From Chitinophagaceae bacterium (GTDB lineage Bacteria; Bacteroidota; Bacteroidia; Chitinophagales; Chitinophagaceae), in the NCBI GenBank assembly GCA_019638625.1, contig JAHBTK010000007.1, forward strand, positions 248,001-312,000: a DNA stretch of 64,000 nucleotides, written 5' to 3'. Below the pieces are notes generated by a model. That model was not told the DNA's origin. It saw only the letters and a list, made by a program, of their open reading frames with translations, and ran no database searches. Positions within the stretch are counted from its first letter, which is position 1, and every line of letters starts with the position of its first letter. Positions 36,263 to 44,174 of this stretch are shown piece after piece. The position numbers and the translations under genes are program-made.

Positions 36263-37435
36263 ATGATAAAAGTGTATCTCCGGCAGAAAATAAGCAACAG
36301 GGTGATTAACGGGCACCCATGGATATTTGCTAATGAAGTAAAAGAAATAGAAGGGAACCCTGAAGGCGGTGAAACTGCTGAAGTATTTACGCATGACAAA
36401 AAGTTCATAGGGAAAGGTTACATTAATCCGAAGTCGCAGATATTGGTCCGGTTACTGACCAGGAACCGGCAGGACGAAATAAACGAAACCTTCTTTTATG
36501 ACCGGTTAGCGGAGGCCTGGAACTATCGCAAACGGCTGGGATATGCGGAGAACTGCCGCCTGATATTTGGGGAAGCAGACCAGTTGCCGCAGTTGATCAT
36601 CGATAAGTTCAATGATTATTTTGTAATTCAGACGCTGGCATTGGGGATAGACAGATGGAAGCCTGCTATAGTGAAAGCCATCGAAAAAATATTTTCACCC
36701 AAAGGGATATACGAAAGAAATGATGTGCCCGTAAGGGAACTCGAGGGCTTGCCACAGCAAAAAGGATTTCTTTCCGCGCCGTTTGATACCAATATTGTAA
36801 TAAATGAAAATGGACTGAAGTTTAATGTGGATATTGCCAATGGGCAAAAAACCGGCTATTTCCTGGATCAGCAGGATAACCGCAGGGCCATACAACACAT
36901 TGTGAAAGGAGCAGATGTATTGGGTGCGTTTTGTTATACCGGCACTTTTGAGATCCATGCTGCATACTACGGAGCCAAATCGGTATTGGGGCTTGATATA
37001 TCCGAAAATGCCTGTGCGCAGGCTACTGCCAATGCGGCGCTGAACGGATATGATGGCGTGTGCCGGTTCAGTTGTGTAAACGCGTTTGATGTGTTGAAGG
37101 CCTGGACAAAGGAAGGGAGGCAATACGATGTGGTTATGCTGGACCCGCCTTCGTTTACCAAAACCCGTGAGAACATACAAAAAGCGATCACCGGGTATAA
37201 GGAGATCAACCTGCGGGGAATGAAGCTGGTGAAGCCCGGCGGCTTCCTGGTCACCTCCAGTTGTACCAACCTGGTGCAGCCGGATCTATTCATGGAAATT
37301 ATCGGGATGGCGGCGAAAGACGCCCGCAGGAAACTCCGGCAGGTTACTTTCCAGGCACAATCTTCTGATCATCCTATCATACCGGGCATGGAGAATACCA
37401 ATTACCTGAAATTTTTAATTGTCCAGGTACTTTAA
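36263..37435 (+). CDS. rlmI: 23S rRNA (cytosine-C5)-methyltransferase, RlmI type
   Basis: 390 residues starting MIKVYLRQKIS. A PUA-like RNA-binding domain covers about 1-75 (RVINGHPWIFANEVKEIEG; FIGKGYINPKSQILVRLL), followed by an EEHEE linker and the methyltransferase domain with NGQKTGYFLDQQDNR, DVLGAFCYTGTFEIHA (SAM motif I), and VVMLDPPSFTKTR near 290-300 followed by VTSSCTNLVQPDLF. In RlmI the C-terminal TSSC contains the catalytic cysteine. It acts on the large-subunit rRNA (m5C1962 in E. coli). ATG 36263 was chosen because it begins the PUA domain; upstream in-frame codons to 36053 overlap the divergent methyltransferase and have no family similarity. Confidence 0.92.
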   Translation: MIKVYLRQKISNRVINGHPWIFANEVKEIEGNPEGGETAEVFTHDKKFIGKGYINPKSQILVRLLTRNRQDEINETFFYDRLAEAWNYRKRLGYAENCRLIFGEADQLPQLIIDKFNDYFVIQTLALGIDRWKPAIVKAIEKIFSPKGIYERNDVPVRELEGLPQQKGFLSAPFDTNIVINENGLKFNVDIANGQKTGYFLDQQDNRRAIQHIVKGADVLGAFCYTGTFEIHAAYYGAKSVLGLDISENACAQATANAALNGYDGVCRFSCVNAFDVLKAWTKEGRQYDVVMLDPPSFTKTRENIQKAITGYKEINLRGMKLVKPGGFLVTSSCTNLVQPDLFMEIIGMAAKDARRKLRQVTFQAQSSDHPIIPGMENTNYLKFLIVQVL

Positions 37436-37491
37436 ATAAACCGGATATATTTTTGAAGAACGTTGCGGGATGCAGGTAAAACCCAAAGACA

Positions 37492-38262
37492 ATGATCGTT
37501 AATAACAAAATCGGGGTCACTTTATCAGGAGGCGGCTTCAGAGGAATAGCGCATCTTGGCGTGCTGCAATATCTGTGCGAACTGAAAATTTTTCCGGACG
37601 AGATATCCGGGACAAGTGCGGGCGCTTTGCTGGGTGCTTTTATAGCGGCTGGGTATAAACCGCAGGAAATACTGGAGTTCTGTAAGAAGGAAAAGTTTTT
37701 CAGTTACTCCGATATCTCTGTAAAAAGCGGCGGACTTTTCAGTACGGTCACATTCGAAAAGCTGGTAAAGAAGTATATACCGCATGACAGTTTTGAGGGT
37801 TTGAACATACCCCTGTATGTGGCGGCAACCGATCTGACGCATGCCCGTTCCCTGGTATTTAACCAGGGCAATTTATCTTTTGCTGTAAAAGCCTCCTGTT
37901 GTTTTCCGCTGGTATTTCAACCTGTTTTACACAATGATGGCTCCTACCTCTGCGATGGAGGCATTCTCAATAATTTTCCCCTGGAGCAGGTAAGGGCCAA
38001 CTGTAACAAAGTGATCGGCATTAACGTGGATACGATCGGTAAAATGGAAGGAGCTCCCGGATACCGGGAGATAATTTCCCGCCTTATCAGGATCGTTACC
38101 TCGTCCATGACCAAAGTATCAGAAGAAACATGCGACGTATACCTGCAATTGGATGAACTCAGTCACTATGGCACTTTTGAAACGAAAAGGATCGACGAAT
38201 TGTTCCAACTCGGGTATGTACATGCAAAACGATATCGAAAAGAGATGCTGGCCTTAAAATAA
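37492..38262 (+). CDS. Patatin-like phospholipase
   Basis: 256-residue lipid acyl hydrolase. Oxyanion-hole glycine run LSGGGFRGIAHLGVL at 11-25, nucleophile elbow GTSAG at 40-44 (Ser42), a KASCCFPLVFQPV loop and the Asp of the dyad in LCDGGILNNFP. No signal peptide or transmembrane segment, so it is the cytoplasmic RssA/YjjU-like type rather than a secreted PlpD type. It follows rlmI by 56 bp and is tail to tail with dinB (11-bp gap). Confidence 0.92.
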   Translation: MIVNNKIGVTLSGGGFRGIAHLGVLQYLCELKIFPDEISGTSAGALLGAFIAAGYKPQEILEFCKKEKFFSYSDISVKSGGLFSTVTFEKLVKKYIPHDSFEGLNIPLYVAATDLTHARSLVFNQGNLSFAVKASCCFPLVFQPVLHNDGSYLCDGGILNNFPLEQVRANCNKVIGINVDTIGKMEGAPGYREIISRLIRIVTSSMTKVSEETCDVYLQLDELSHYGTFETKRIDELFQLGYVHAKRYRKEMLALK

Positions 38263-38273
38263 CCCGGGATGAT

Positions 38274-38834
38274 TTAGGCTGCGGCTTTTTCCAGGTTTCT
38301 CAGCGCCTGCTGCACATGCCGTTCATTGTGGGCGATCACAAACTGCAACACATCTCCCAGCTTCAGTTTTATCCACCGCGCTATGGAAACCGGTATACGT
38401 TGCCCGTCAAGATCAACGTCCGACGAAAGTTTCAGGTATTCCAGCAGTACTTCCTGTTGCTGGATGAATGTGGCAACAACGGCATACGCGTCCAGGGTTG
38501 ATGGGGGGATATACGCTTTAAAGGCTTTTATTTTCTTTTTTCCTGTTTCGGGCTCCATCATCCGGGTAAAATAGCTGCCCAGCCAACTGCCTTTGAATAT
38601 ATCTGAATTTTTTCCCGGAGTTCCCCGTTGCAGTGCCGCTTCAATCTGCGGCAGGTAATAGTTGCCATACCGGTTCAGGTGATCCAGGCATTGGGCTATG
38701 CCCCAGCCGCCGCCGGCAGAAGGACGTAATAAGTCTGTTTCCGGCAGATTCTGAAATGTCTGAATGGCTGTTTGCAGATGTTTTTCCACACGCTCTTCAA
38801 GTCTTTTTATCAATTGTGTTTTGTCTTGTTTCAT
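38274..38834 (-). CDS. DinB-like / DfsB-family four-helix protein
   Basis: 186-residue DinB superfamily protein (DUF664/DinB_2 type): four helices with histidines that bind a divalent metal, seen here as QCLDHLNRYG near 47-56 and VIAHNERHVQQALR near 165-178. These are often thiol-dependent metal enzymes in low-GC and bacillithiol-using bacteria. The function of this member is unknown. Convergent with the patatin gene; divergent from rlmN. Confidence 0.88.
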   Translation of the reverse strand: MKQDKTQLIKRLEERVEKHLQTAIQTFQNLPETDLLRPSAGGGWGIAQCLDHLNRYGNYYLPQIEAALQRGTPGKNSDIFKGSWLGSYFTRMMEPETGKKKIKAFKAYIPPSTLDAYAVVATFIQQQEVLLEYLKLSSDVDLDGQRIPVSIARWIKLKLGDVLQFVIAHNERHVQQALRNLEKAAA

Positions 38835-38952
38835 AAAATGCTTTTTTTCTGCTGCAAAAATGATACGGACGGCAGGATTAAAACTTGGTATTTACCAATA
38901 TTTCTGCGCTTTACTCCTTTTAAGTTTTCAGATACCAGTTACCTGCTTTATG

Positions 38953-38960
38953 TATCTTTG
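38953..38960 (+). promoter_or_regulatory. Promoter box TATCTTTG immediately before rlmN
   Basis: TATCTTTG followed by CGGGTT and then the ATG at 38967. It fits TAnnTTTG and again predicts almost no 5-prime leader. Confidence 0.5.
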
Positions 38961-38966
38961 CGGGTT

Positions 38967-40031
38967 ATGCAGGGAGTAAATAAACAAAATATCCGTCATC
39001 TCAGCCTGGCTGAACTGGAGGATTATTTTGTACAGTCGGGAGATAAAAAGTTCAGGGCCAAACAGGTATATGAATGGCTGTGGCAAAAACATGCCCACAG
39101 TTTTGATGCTATGACCAATCTGAGCAAAGAGTGGAGGACTAAGTTGAGCGATGTTTTTGAACTACCGGCGCTTACGGTAGAGGCATCGCAGTATTCTGCG
39201 GATGGAACGGTTAAAAGTCGCTTTAAAACGGTTGACAGTCACCTGGTGGAAGGAGTGCTTATCCCTACCGATACCCGGCAAACGGCTTGTGTATCCTCGC
39301 AGATTGGCTGTAGCCTCACCTGTAAATTTTGTGCGACCGGCTATATGGGGAGAAAACGAAATCTCGATTTCGATGAAATATATGATGAGGTAGTGCTGAT
39401 CAACCAGCAGGCGGAACGCATCTACCAGAAAAAACTCAGCAATATCGTGTTCATGGGCATGGGGGAACCACTGCTGAACTACAAAAATGTATTGAAGGCA
39501 ATAGAACGTATTGCTTCTCCGGACGGGCTGGGTATGAGCCCGAGAAGAATTACCGTATCTACCGCAGGAGTGGCGAAAATGATCCTGCAGCTCGGTGATG
39601 ATGAAGTGCGGTTTAAGCTGGCTTTGTCCCTGCACGCTGCCAACGATACCAAGCGGCATGAAATAATGCCCATCAATGATACTAATAATATCAGGTCGCT
39701 GGTAGAAGCTTTGAATTATTTCTATCGCAAAACCGGCAACGAGATCACGCTGGAATATATCCTCTTTAAGGACTTCAACGATTCCCCGGAGGATGCGGCG
39801 GAACTGGTGAAAGTTTTCCGGCAGATACCGGCAGACCTTGTAAACATTATTGAATATAATCCTATTGATATGGCCTCTTTCCGGAAGCCGGATGAACAGG
39901 TGACCAACAACTTTATGCAGTACCTGGAGAAAAACCGGGTAAACGCAAGATTGAGACGCAGCCGTGGCAAGGATATTGACGCAGCCTGCGGGCAACTGGC
40001 AAATAAGGAGGGTATTCAGCAACTTCAATAA
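38967..40031 (+). CDS. rlmN: 23S rRNA A2503 methyltransferase, dual-specificity RlmN
   Basis: Radical-SAM enzyme forming 2-methyladenosine at 23S A2503 and in some tRNAs. From ATG 38967 it has 354 residues. The N-terminal accessory domain (LAELEDYFVQSG; RAKQVYEWLWQK) is followed by the radical-SAM cluster motif C115-x3-C119-x2-C122 (IGCSLTCKFCATG), the GMGEPLLN block, TVSTAGV and the EYILFKDFND stretch. The catalytic C-terminal cysteine is in DAACGQL. The start was chosen at MQGVNKQ because upstream in-frame residues have no family similarity and overlap the opposite dinB gene; a promoter box lies 7 bp before it. It begins a run of three closely spaced RNA-modification genes. Confidence 0.95.
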   Translation: MQGVNKQNIRHLSLAELEDYFVQSGDKKFRAKQVYEWLWQKHAHSFDAMTNLSKEWRTKLSDVFELPALTVEASQYSADGTVKSRFKTVDSHLVEGVLIPTDTRQTACVSSQIGCSLTCKFCATGYMGRKRNLDFDEIYDEVVLINQQAERIYQKKLSNIVFMGMGEPLLNYKNVLKAIERIASPDGLGMSPRRITVSTAGVAKMILQLGDDEVRFKLALSLHAANDTKRHEIMPINDTNNIRSLVEALNYFYRKTGNEITLEYILFKDFNDSPEDAAELVKVFRQIPADLVNIIEYNPIDMASFRKPDEQVTNNFMQYLEKNRVNARLRRSRGKDIDAACGQLANKEGIQQLQ

Positions 40032-40049
40032 TTGATCAATACATTTCAG

Positions 40050-41192
40050 ATGAGCAGGAAAGCTTTTGATAAGTTTATTAATAAACCTGAGGGTGGGGCC
40101 AAAAAGAAAGAAAAGATAAGGCAGGAAAAAAAGAAAGCCCGCGAAGAAAAGAATGCCTGGTTTGAGGAGCAGAAAAGGCTTGCCAGGGAGCGAAAGAAGA
40201 ACGGGGGAAGGCAGGAGGAAAATAGTTCTTTCAAAAGCCGGAGCGGGGCGGAAAGGAAACAGGAACGCCTGACCATAGAGAAAAAAAACGATCAAAAGAA
40301 GAAACGATTTTCTCCTGAAGGGTTCCGTAAAGCCCCGCCTTCAAAGGTTGCGGGGAGTAAGTATAGAACAAAAGATAATTTCAAGCCTGTAAAAGATAAA
40401 AATGATCCCAGTCCGTCTGTTGCAACGGACTCCGGAGAAATGCCGCTGAACAAATTTATTGCCTGGTGCGGCGTTTGTGGAAGACGGGAGGCAGCAGACC
40501 TGATCAAACAGGGAAAAGTAACGGTAAACGGTGCTGTTATCACCAACCCGCCGCATCGCGTTAGTAGAAATGATACGGTAAAAGTGAACGGTAAAAAAAT
40601 ATCCGTTCAGAAGAACCTGGTGTATATTCTATTGAACAAACCCAAGGATTATATTACTACCACTGATGATCCTGAAGGCAGGAAAACAGTAATGGACCTG
40701 GTGAAAAGTGCCACAGAAGAACGGGTGTTCCCGGTGGGCAGGCTGGACAGGAATACCACCGGGGTGTTATTACTGACAAACGACGGAGAAGTAGCCCAAA
40801 GGCTGACGCACCCGAAATACGAAGTGAAGAAGATATACGAAGTAAAGCTTGACAAGCCGGTTACCAAACAACACCTGGATACTATAGCTAACGGCATTAC
40901 CCTGGACGATGGCTTTATACAACCCGATGCCGTGGCGTATGCTGATGCAAAAGACAAAACGGTGATCGGTATAGAGATCCATAGCGGCCGGAACCGTATT
41001 GTCCGCCGGATTTTTGAAAAACTGGGTTTTAAGGTAAAAAACCTGGACAGGGTGATGTATGGCATTTTTACCAAGAAAAATGTGGACCGGGGAAAATGGA
41101 GGCTGCTCTCGGAAAAAGAGATCAGGCTGCTGAAGCACCTGAACACTTCCTTTGCTCCTAAAAAAAGACGTGCTGATCGTGAACAGAGTTAA
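40050..41192 (+). CDS. RsuA/RluB-family pseudouridine synthase with S4 domain
   Basis: Isomerises a uridine in rRNA. 380 residues. The first about 130 residues are a lysine/arginine/glutamate-rich low-complexity extension (EKIRQEKKKAREEK), absent from E. coli homologues and common in Bacteroidota. Then an S4 RNA-binding domain at about 140-185 (LNKFIAWCGVCGRREAADLI) and the catalytic domain, with GRLDRNTTGVLLLTNDG carrying the catalytic aspartate, and RNRIVRRIFEKLGFKV. ATG 40050 is 18 bp after the rlmN stop; a TTG at 40032 is less likely. Whether it corresponds to RluB, RluE or RluF cannot be told. Confidence 0.9.
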   Translation: MSRKAFDKFINKPEGGAKKKEKIRQEKKKAREEKNAWFEEQKRLARERKKNGGRQEENSSFKSRSGAERKQERLTIEKKNDQKKKRFSPEGFRKAPPSKVAGSKYRTKDNFKPVKDKNDPSPSVATDSGEMPLNKFIAWCGVCGRREAADLIKQGKVTVNGAVITNPPHRVSRNDTVKVNGKKISVQKNLVYILLNKPKDYITTTDDPEGRKTVMDLVKSATEERVFPVGRLDRNTTGVLLLTNDGEVAQRLTHPKYEVKKIYEVKLDKPVTKQHLDTIANGITLDDGFIQPDAVAYADAKDKTVIGIEIHSGRNRIVRRIFEKLGFKVKNLDRVMYGIFTKKNVDRGKWRLLSEKEIRLLKHLNTSFAPKKRRADREQS

Positions 41193-41901
41193 ACCGGACC
41201 TGCTTTTCGAGAACGATCGTTTCGTGGTGTTAAACAAACCTGCGGGTATGCTGTCGGTACCGGACCGCGAAGGAAAAGAAATCTCGTTGAAAAACATACT
41301 GAAGCAGGCATATGGAAATATACTGACGGTGCACCGGCTTGATAAAGATACCAGCGGAGTGATCGTATATGCAAAAAATGAAGCGGCGCATAAATATCTT
41401 TCCGGGCTGTTTGAGGGAAGGGAAGTGGAAAAATATTATATCGGGTTGGTACATGGAGTACCGGTTCATCCAGCAGGTACCGTAGATGCCGCGATAATGG
41501 AACATCCTGTTAAAAAAGGCATGATGGTAGTCAACAAAAAAGGGAAAAAAGCAATAACGGACTACCAGGTGCTGGAAACCTTTGGCAGCTATTCACTGCT
41601 GCGCTTCCGTATTCACACCGGCAGAACACACCAGATCAGGGTCCATATGAAAAACCTCGGGCATCCCATTCTTTGTGATGAATTGTATGGCGATGGCAAA
41701 CCGGTATTGCTCTCTTCTTTTAAAAGAAAATTTAACCTGGCAAGGGATGTGGAAGAAGAGAAGCCTTTGCTGAGCCGTTTGGCGCTGCATGCGGAAAGGC
41801 TGGTGTTTATGGACGCTGATGGTACAGCGTACGAAATAGAAGCTCCCCCGTTAAAAGATATGAAGGCGCTGCTGCAACAGTTACGTAAATGGAAAAACTA
41901 A
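41152..41901 (+). CDS. RluA-family pseudouridine synthase
   Basis: 249-residue RNA pseudouridine synthase. Signatures: LFENDRFVVLNKPAGMLSV, the catalytic HRLDKDTSGVIVYAKN (Asp in RLD) and RFRIHTGRTHQIRVHMKNLGHPI. No S4 domain, so it resembles RluA/TruC-type enzymes. The frame begins with a TTG at 41152 inside the preceding gene (41-bp overlap); GTG codons at 41170 and 41179 are equally plausible starts. It overlaps the following GNAT gene by 13 bp, so the four genes from rlmN to GNAT look like one transcription unit. Confidence 0.9.
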   Translation: MLLKKDVLIVNRVKPDLLFENDRFVVLNKPAGMLSVPDREGKEISLKNILKQAYGNILTVHRLDKDTSGVIVYAKNEAAHKYLSGLFEGREVEKYYIGLVHGVPVHPAGTVDAAIMEHPVKKGMMVVNKKGKKAITDYQVLETFGSYSLLRFRIHTGRTHQIRVHMKNLGHPILCDELYGDGKPVLLSSFKRKFNLARDVEEEKPLLSRLALHAERLVFMDADGTAYEIEAPPLKDMKALLQQLRKWKN

Positions 41902-42521
41902 ATAAAAGCGAAAACGGCTTCAGCTTTTCAGCCAGCTATGTGCTGGAGAATGAACGGGCATTGTTGCGCCCGATGGAAGCAGATGATTATGAAAGGCTCC
42001 TCCCGTTTGCCCTGAACGAGCCGGAAATATGGACCTACTCCATGATACCTGCCTCGGGAGAGGAGGGCTTAAAAAACTATATCCGGGCGGCCCTGGATGC
42101 CAGGGCCGGCGGCCGCGAATACGCATTTGTAGTCTACGATAAGCTGTATAAAGCATTTGCCGGGTCCACCCGCTTTTATGATATCCAAACCGGTAACCAG
42201 GCATTGCAATTGGGTTATACCTGGTATGGAAAGGCTTTTCAGCGAACAGGACTGAACAGGAATTGTAAGCTTTTAATGCTGGATTTCGCATTTGGTGTAA
42301 TGAAGATGGAAAGGGTAGAGTTCAGGGCAGATAATGATAATGCCCGGAGTATTGAAGCGATGAAAGCCATCGGGTGTACGGTGGAGGGGATATTGCGCAG
42401 TAATGGCCTGAAAGCGGATGGAACCCGCCGCGACAGTATTGTACTGAGCATATTAAAACCGGAATGGGAAGGAGGTTTGAGAACGGAGTTGGCAAAAAAA
42501 GCCGGTATTCATTTAGGGTAG
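41889..42521 (+). CDS. GNAT-family N-acetyltransferase, RimJ/RimL-like
   Basis: 210-residue acetyltransferase (Acetyltransf_3 type), using acetyl-CoA. LRPMEADDYERLLPFALNEP begins the fold; QLGYTWYGKAFQRTGLNRNC contains the beta4/beta-bulge and pyrophosphate-binding region (QRTGLNR in place of the classical Q/RxxGxG/A); VEFRADNDNARSIEAMKAIG is the conserved RimJ/RimL ending. Substrate unknown: protein N-termini or small amines are typical. Overlaps the RluA gene by 13 bp. Confidence 0.88.
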   Translation: MEKLNKSENGFSFSASYVLENERALLRPMEADDYERLLPFALNEPEIWTYSMIPASGEEGLKNYIRAALDARAGGREYAFVVYDKLYKAFAGSTRFYDIQTGNQALQLGYTWYGKAFQRTGLNRNCKLLMLDFAFGVMKMERVEFRADNDNARSIEAMKAIGCTVEGILRSNGLKADGTRRDSIVLSILKPEWEGGLRTELAKKAGIHLG

Positions 42522-42588
42522 CCTGCAATTTTCTACGCCTCAGAAAAATTGTAACATTGCAGCCTGAGTCTAATTGTAAATCGTATTC

Positions 42589-42990
42589 ATGAAATATTCT
42601 CAATGGATAGGCGCCGCCGCTGCGGTAATAATAGCCATAGGTTGTTATCTTCCCTGGGTCAGCATTCCTTCTGTTACCAATGTAATAACGGGCATGGACG
42701 CTACCGGTACCAGTTTTGGCAAACCCGGAAAGCTCCACCTGGTTATTGGCGGCATTGCTATCATACTGTTTGCTATTCCGAAATTATGGGCAAAGCGAAC
42801 CAATTGGATTTTTTGTATCATTGGTTTTGCCTGGGCTTTGCGTAACACGCTTTTGTTTACCCGCTGCGAGCTGGGTGTCTGCCCGGAAATTAAGATTGGC
42901 TTATTATTGGTTCTGATTTTTTCCGTAATAATGCTGGCAGCCTCTTTGTTACCGGATTTAAAAGTGAAGCTAAAAGAAAAGACGTCCTGA
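42589..42990 (+). CDS. Small integral membrane protein of unknown function
   Basis: 133 residues with three or four hydrophobic segments (about 7-27, 48-64, 70-85, 98-119). I do not recognise the family. The pattern GCYLPWVSIPSV at 18-29 followed by a short extracytoplasmic loop is typical of small DUF-type membrane proteins. The C-terminus is basic (KVKLKEKTS). The stop is 1 bp before the epimerase start, so co-transcription is likely. Confidence 0.75.
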   Translation: MKYSQWIGAAAAVIIAIGCYLPWVSIPSVTNVITGMDATGTSFGKPGKLHLVIGGIAIILFAIPKLWAKRTNWIFCIIGFAWALRNTLLFTRCELGVCPEIKIGLLLVLIFSVIMLAASLLPDLKVKLKEKTS

Positions 42991-42991
42991 T

Positions 42992-44014
42992 ATGGCCTTT
43001 AAGCTTCAGTACAGTACTCATCACCTGCCTTTCCGCTATCCCTTTACTATTTCAAAGGGTACAAAAACTCATCAGCCCACTTTGCTGGTGGCGTTGACGT
43101 TTAACGGTATTACCGGCTATGGTGAAGCGCCGGCTATTTCCTATTACAATATTCCACTGGAAAAAATGGTGGCGGATATAGAAGCCAAAAAGAAAATGAT
43201 TGAAGGCTTTTCGTTTACGCATCCGGACAGGTACTGGCATTACCTGCATCACCTGTTCCCGCAAAATGCTTTTCTGGTGGCCGCCCTGGACATCGCCGCC
43301 TGGGATATATTCGGCAAGCTGAAACGGCAACCCCTGCATCGCTTATGGAACACCGATATGTCGGCAGCGCCGGTAACGGATTATACCATCGGATTGGACA
43401 ACGTTGACAAAATGATCGCCAAGATGGAAGAGAAACCATGGCCGGTCTATAAGATCAAATTGGGCAGCAGGGAAGACCTTACCATTATAGAGTCCTTACG
43501 CAAAAGATCAGACGCGGTTTTCCGCGTGGACGCGAATGCCGGATGGACATTGACGGAGGCGATGGAACTATTGCCCGTGTTGGAAAAACTGGGTGTGGAA
43601 CTGATTGAGCAACCATTGGCAAAGGATGACCGGGACGGCATGAAAGCCTTATATGAACAATCCCCGATGCCCCTGTTTGCCGACGAAAGTTGCGTGACGG
43701 AAGCCGATGTAAAAAAATGCGCCGGATTTTTTCATGGCATCAATATCAAGCTTACGAAGTGCAGTGGTATTACGCCTGCCTTACGTATGATAGCTGAAGC
43801 AAAAGCCCTGGGACTGAAAACAATGCTGGGCTGCATGAATGAAAGTACCGTAGGTACTTCGGCGCTCGTGCATATGTCTCCAAAGGTAGAATACCTTGAT
43901 GCCGATGGCCCGTTATTGTTGAGCGAAGACCTGGCTACGGGGCTGGAATATAATTTCGGAAAAATCAGGGTCTCAGATACCGACGGGTTGGGCGTCCGAC
44001 TGAAAAACGGATAA
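42992..44014 (+). CDS. L-Ala-D/L-Glu dipeptide epimerase, enolase superfamily
   Basis: 340-residue mandelate-racemase/enolase-superfamily enzyme of the dipeptide epimerase (YcjG/YkfB) type, which converts L-Ala-D-Glu released from murein peptides into L-Ala-L-Glu. The catalytic lysine pair is in YKIKLG (K154, K156); metal ligands D180 (VDANAG), E206 (LIEQPL) and D231 (FADESC); and the second lysine K253 (NIKLTKCSGI). Length fits. It may serve murein recycling together with anmK and the lysozyme, although they are far apart in the window. Other dipeptides are possible substrates. Confidence 0.92.
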   Translation: MAFKLQYSTHHLPFRYPFTISKGTKTHQPTLLVALTFNGITGYGEAPAISYYNIPLEKMVADIEAKKKMIEGFSFTHPDRYWHYLHHLFPQNAFLVAALDIAAWDIFGKLKRQPLHRLWNTDMSAAPVTDYTIGLDNVDKMIAKMEEKPWPVYKIKLGSREDLTIIESLRKRSDAVFRVDANAGWTLTEAMELLPVLEKLGVELIEQPLAKDDRDGMKALYEQSPMPLFADESCVTEADVKKCAGFFHGINIKLTKCSGITPALRMIAEAKALGLKTMLGCMNESTVGTSALVHMSPKVEYLDADGPLLLSEDLATGLEYNFGKIRVSDTDGLGVRLKNG

Positions 44015-44174
44015 CGGCCGGACCGCTAAAGCCTGTATTGTTATCTCAATCTTCAAAAATTACCAATTGATAAATAGCCCCTGTCCATAGACAATATGGC
44101 AGCATTTTTGAACGGTTTTGCCTAATAAAAATATAACGGTATCGTTGTATCTGCAATTCTTTATCCTATATCCT

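Noticed and set aside
39162-40295. Long open frame (377 codons) on the minus strand
   Set aside because: It lies antisense to rlmN and the pseudouridine synthase. Its translation has no family features and is a by-product of codon bias in the real genes.
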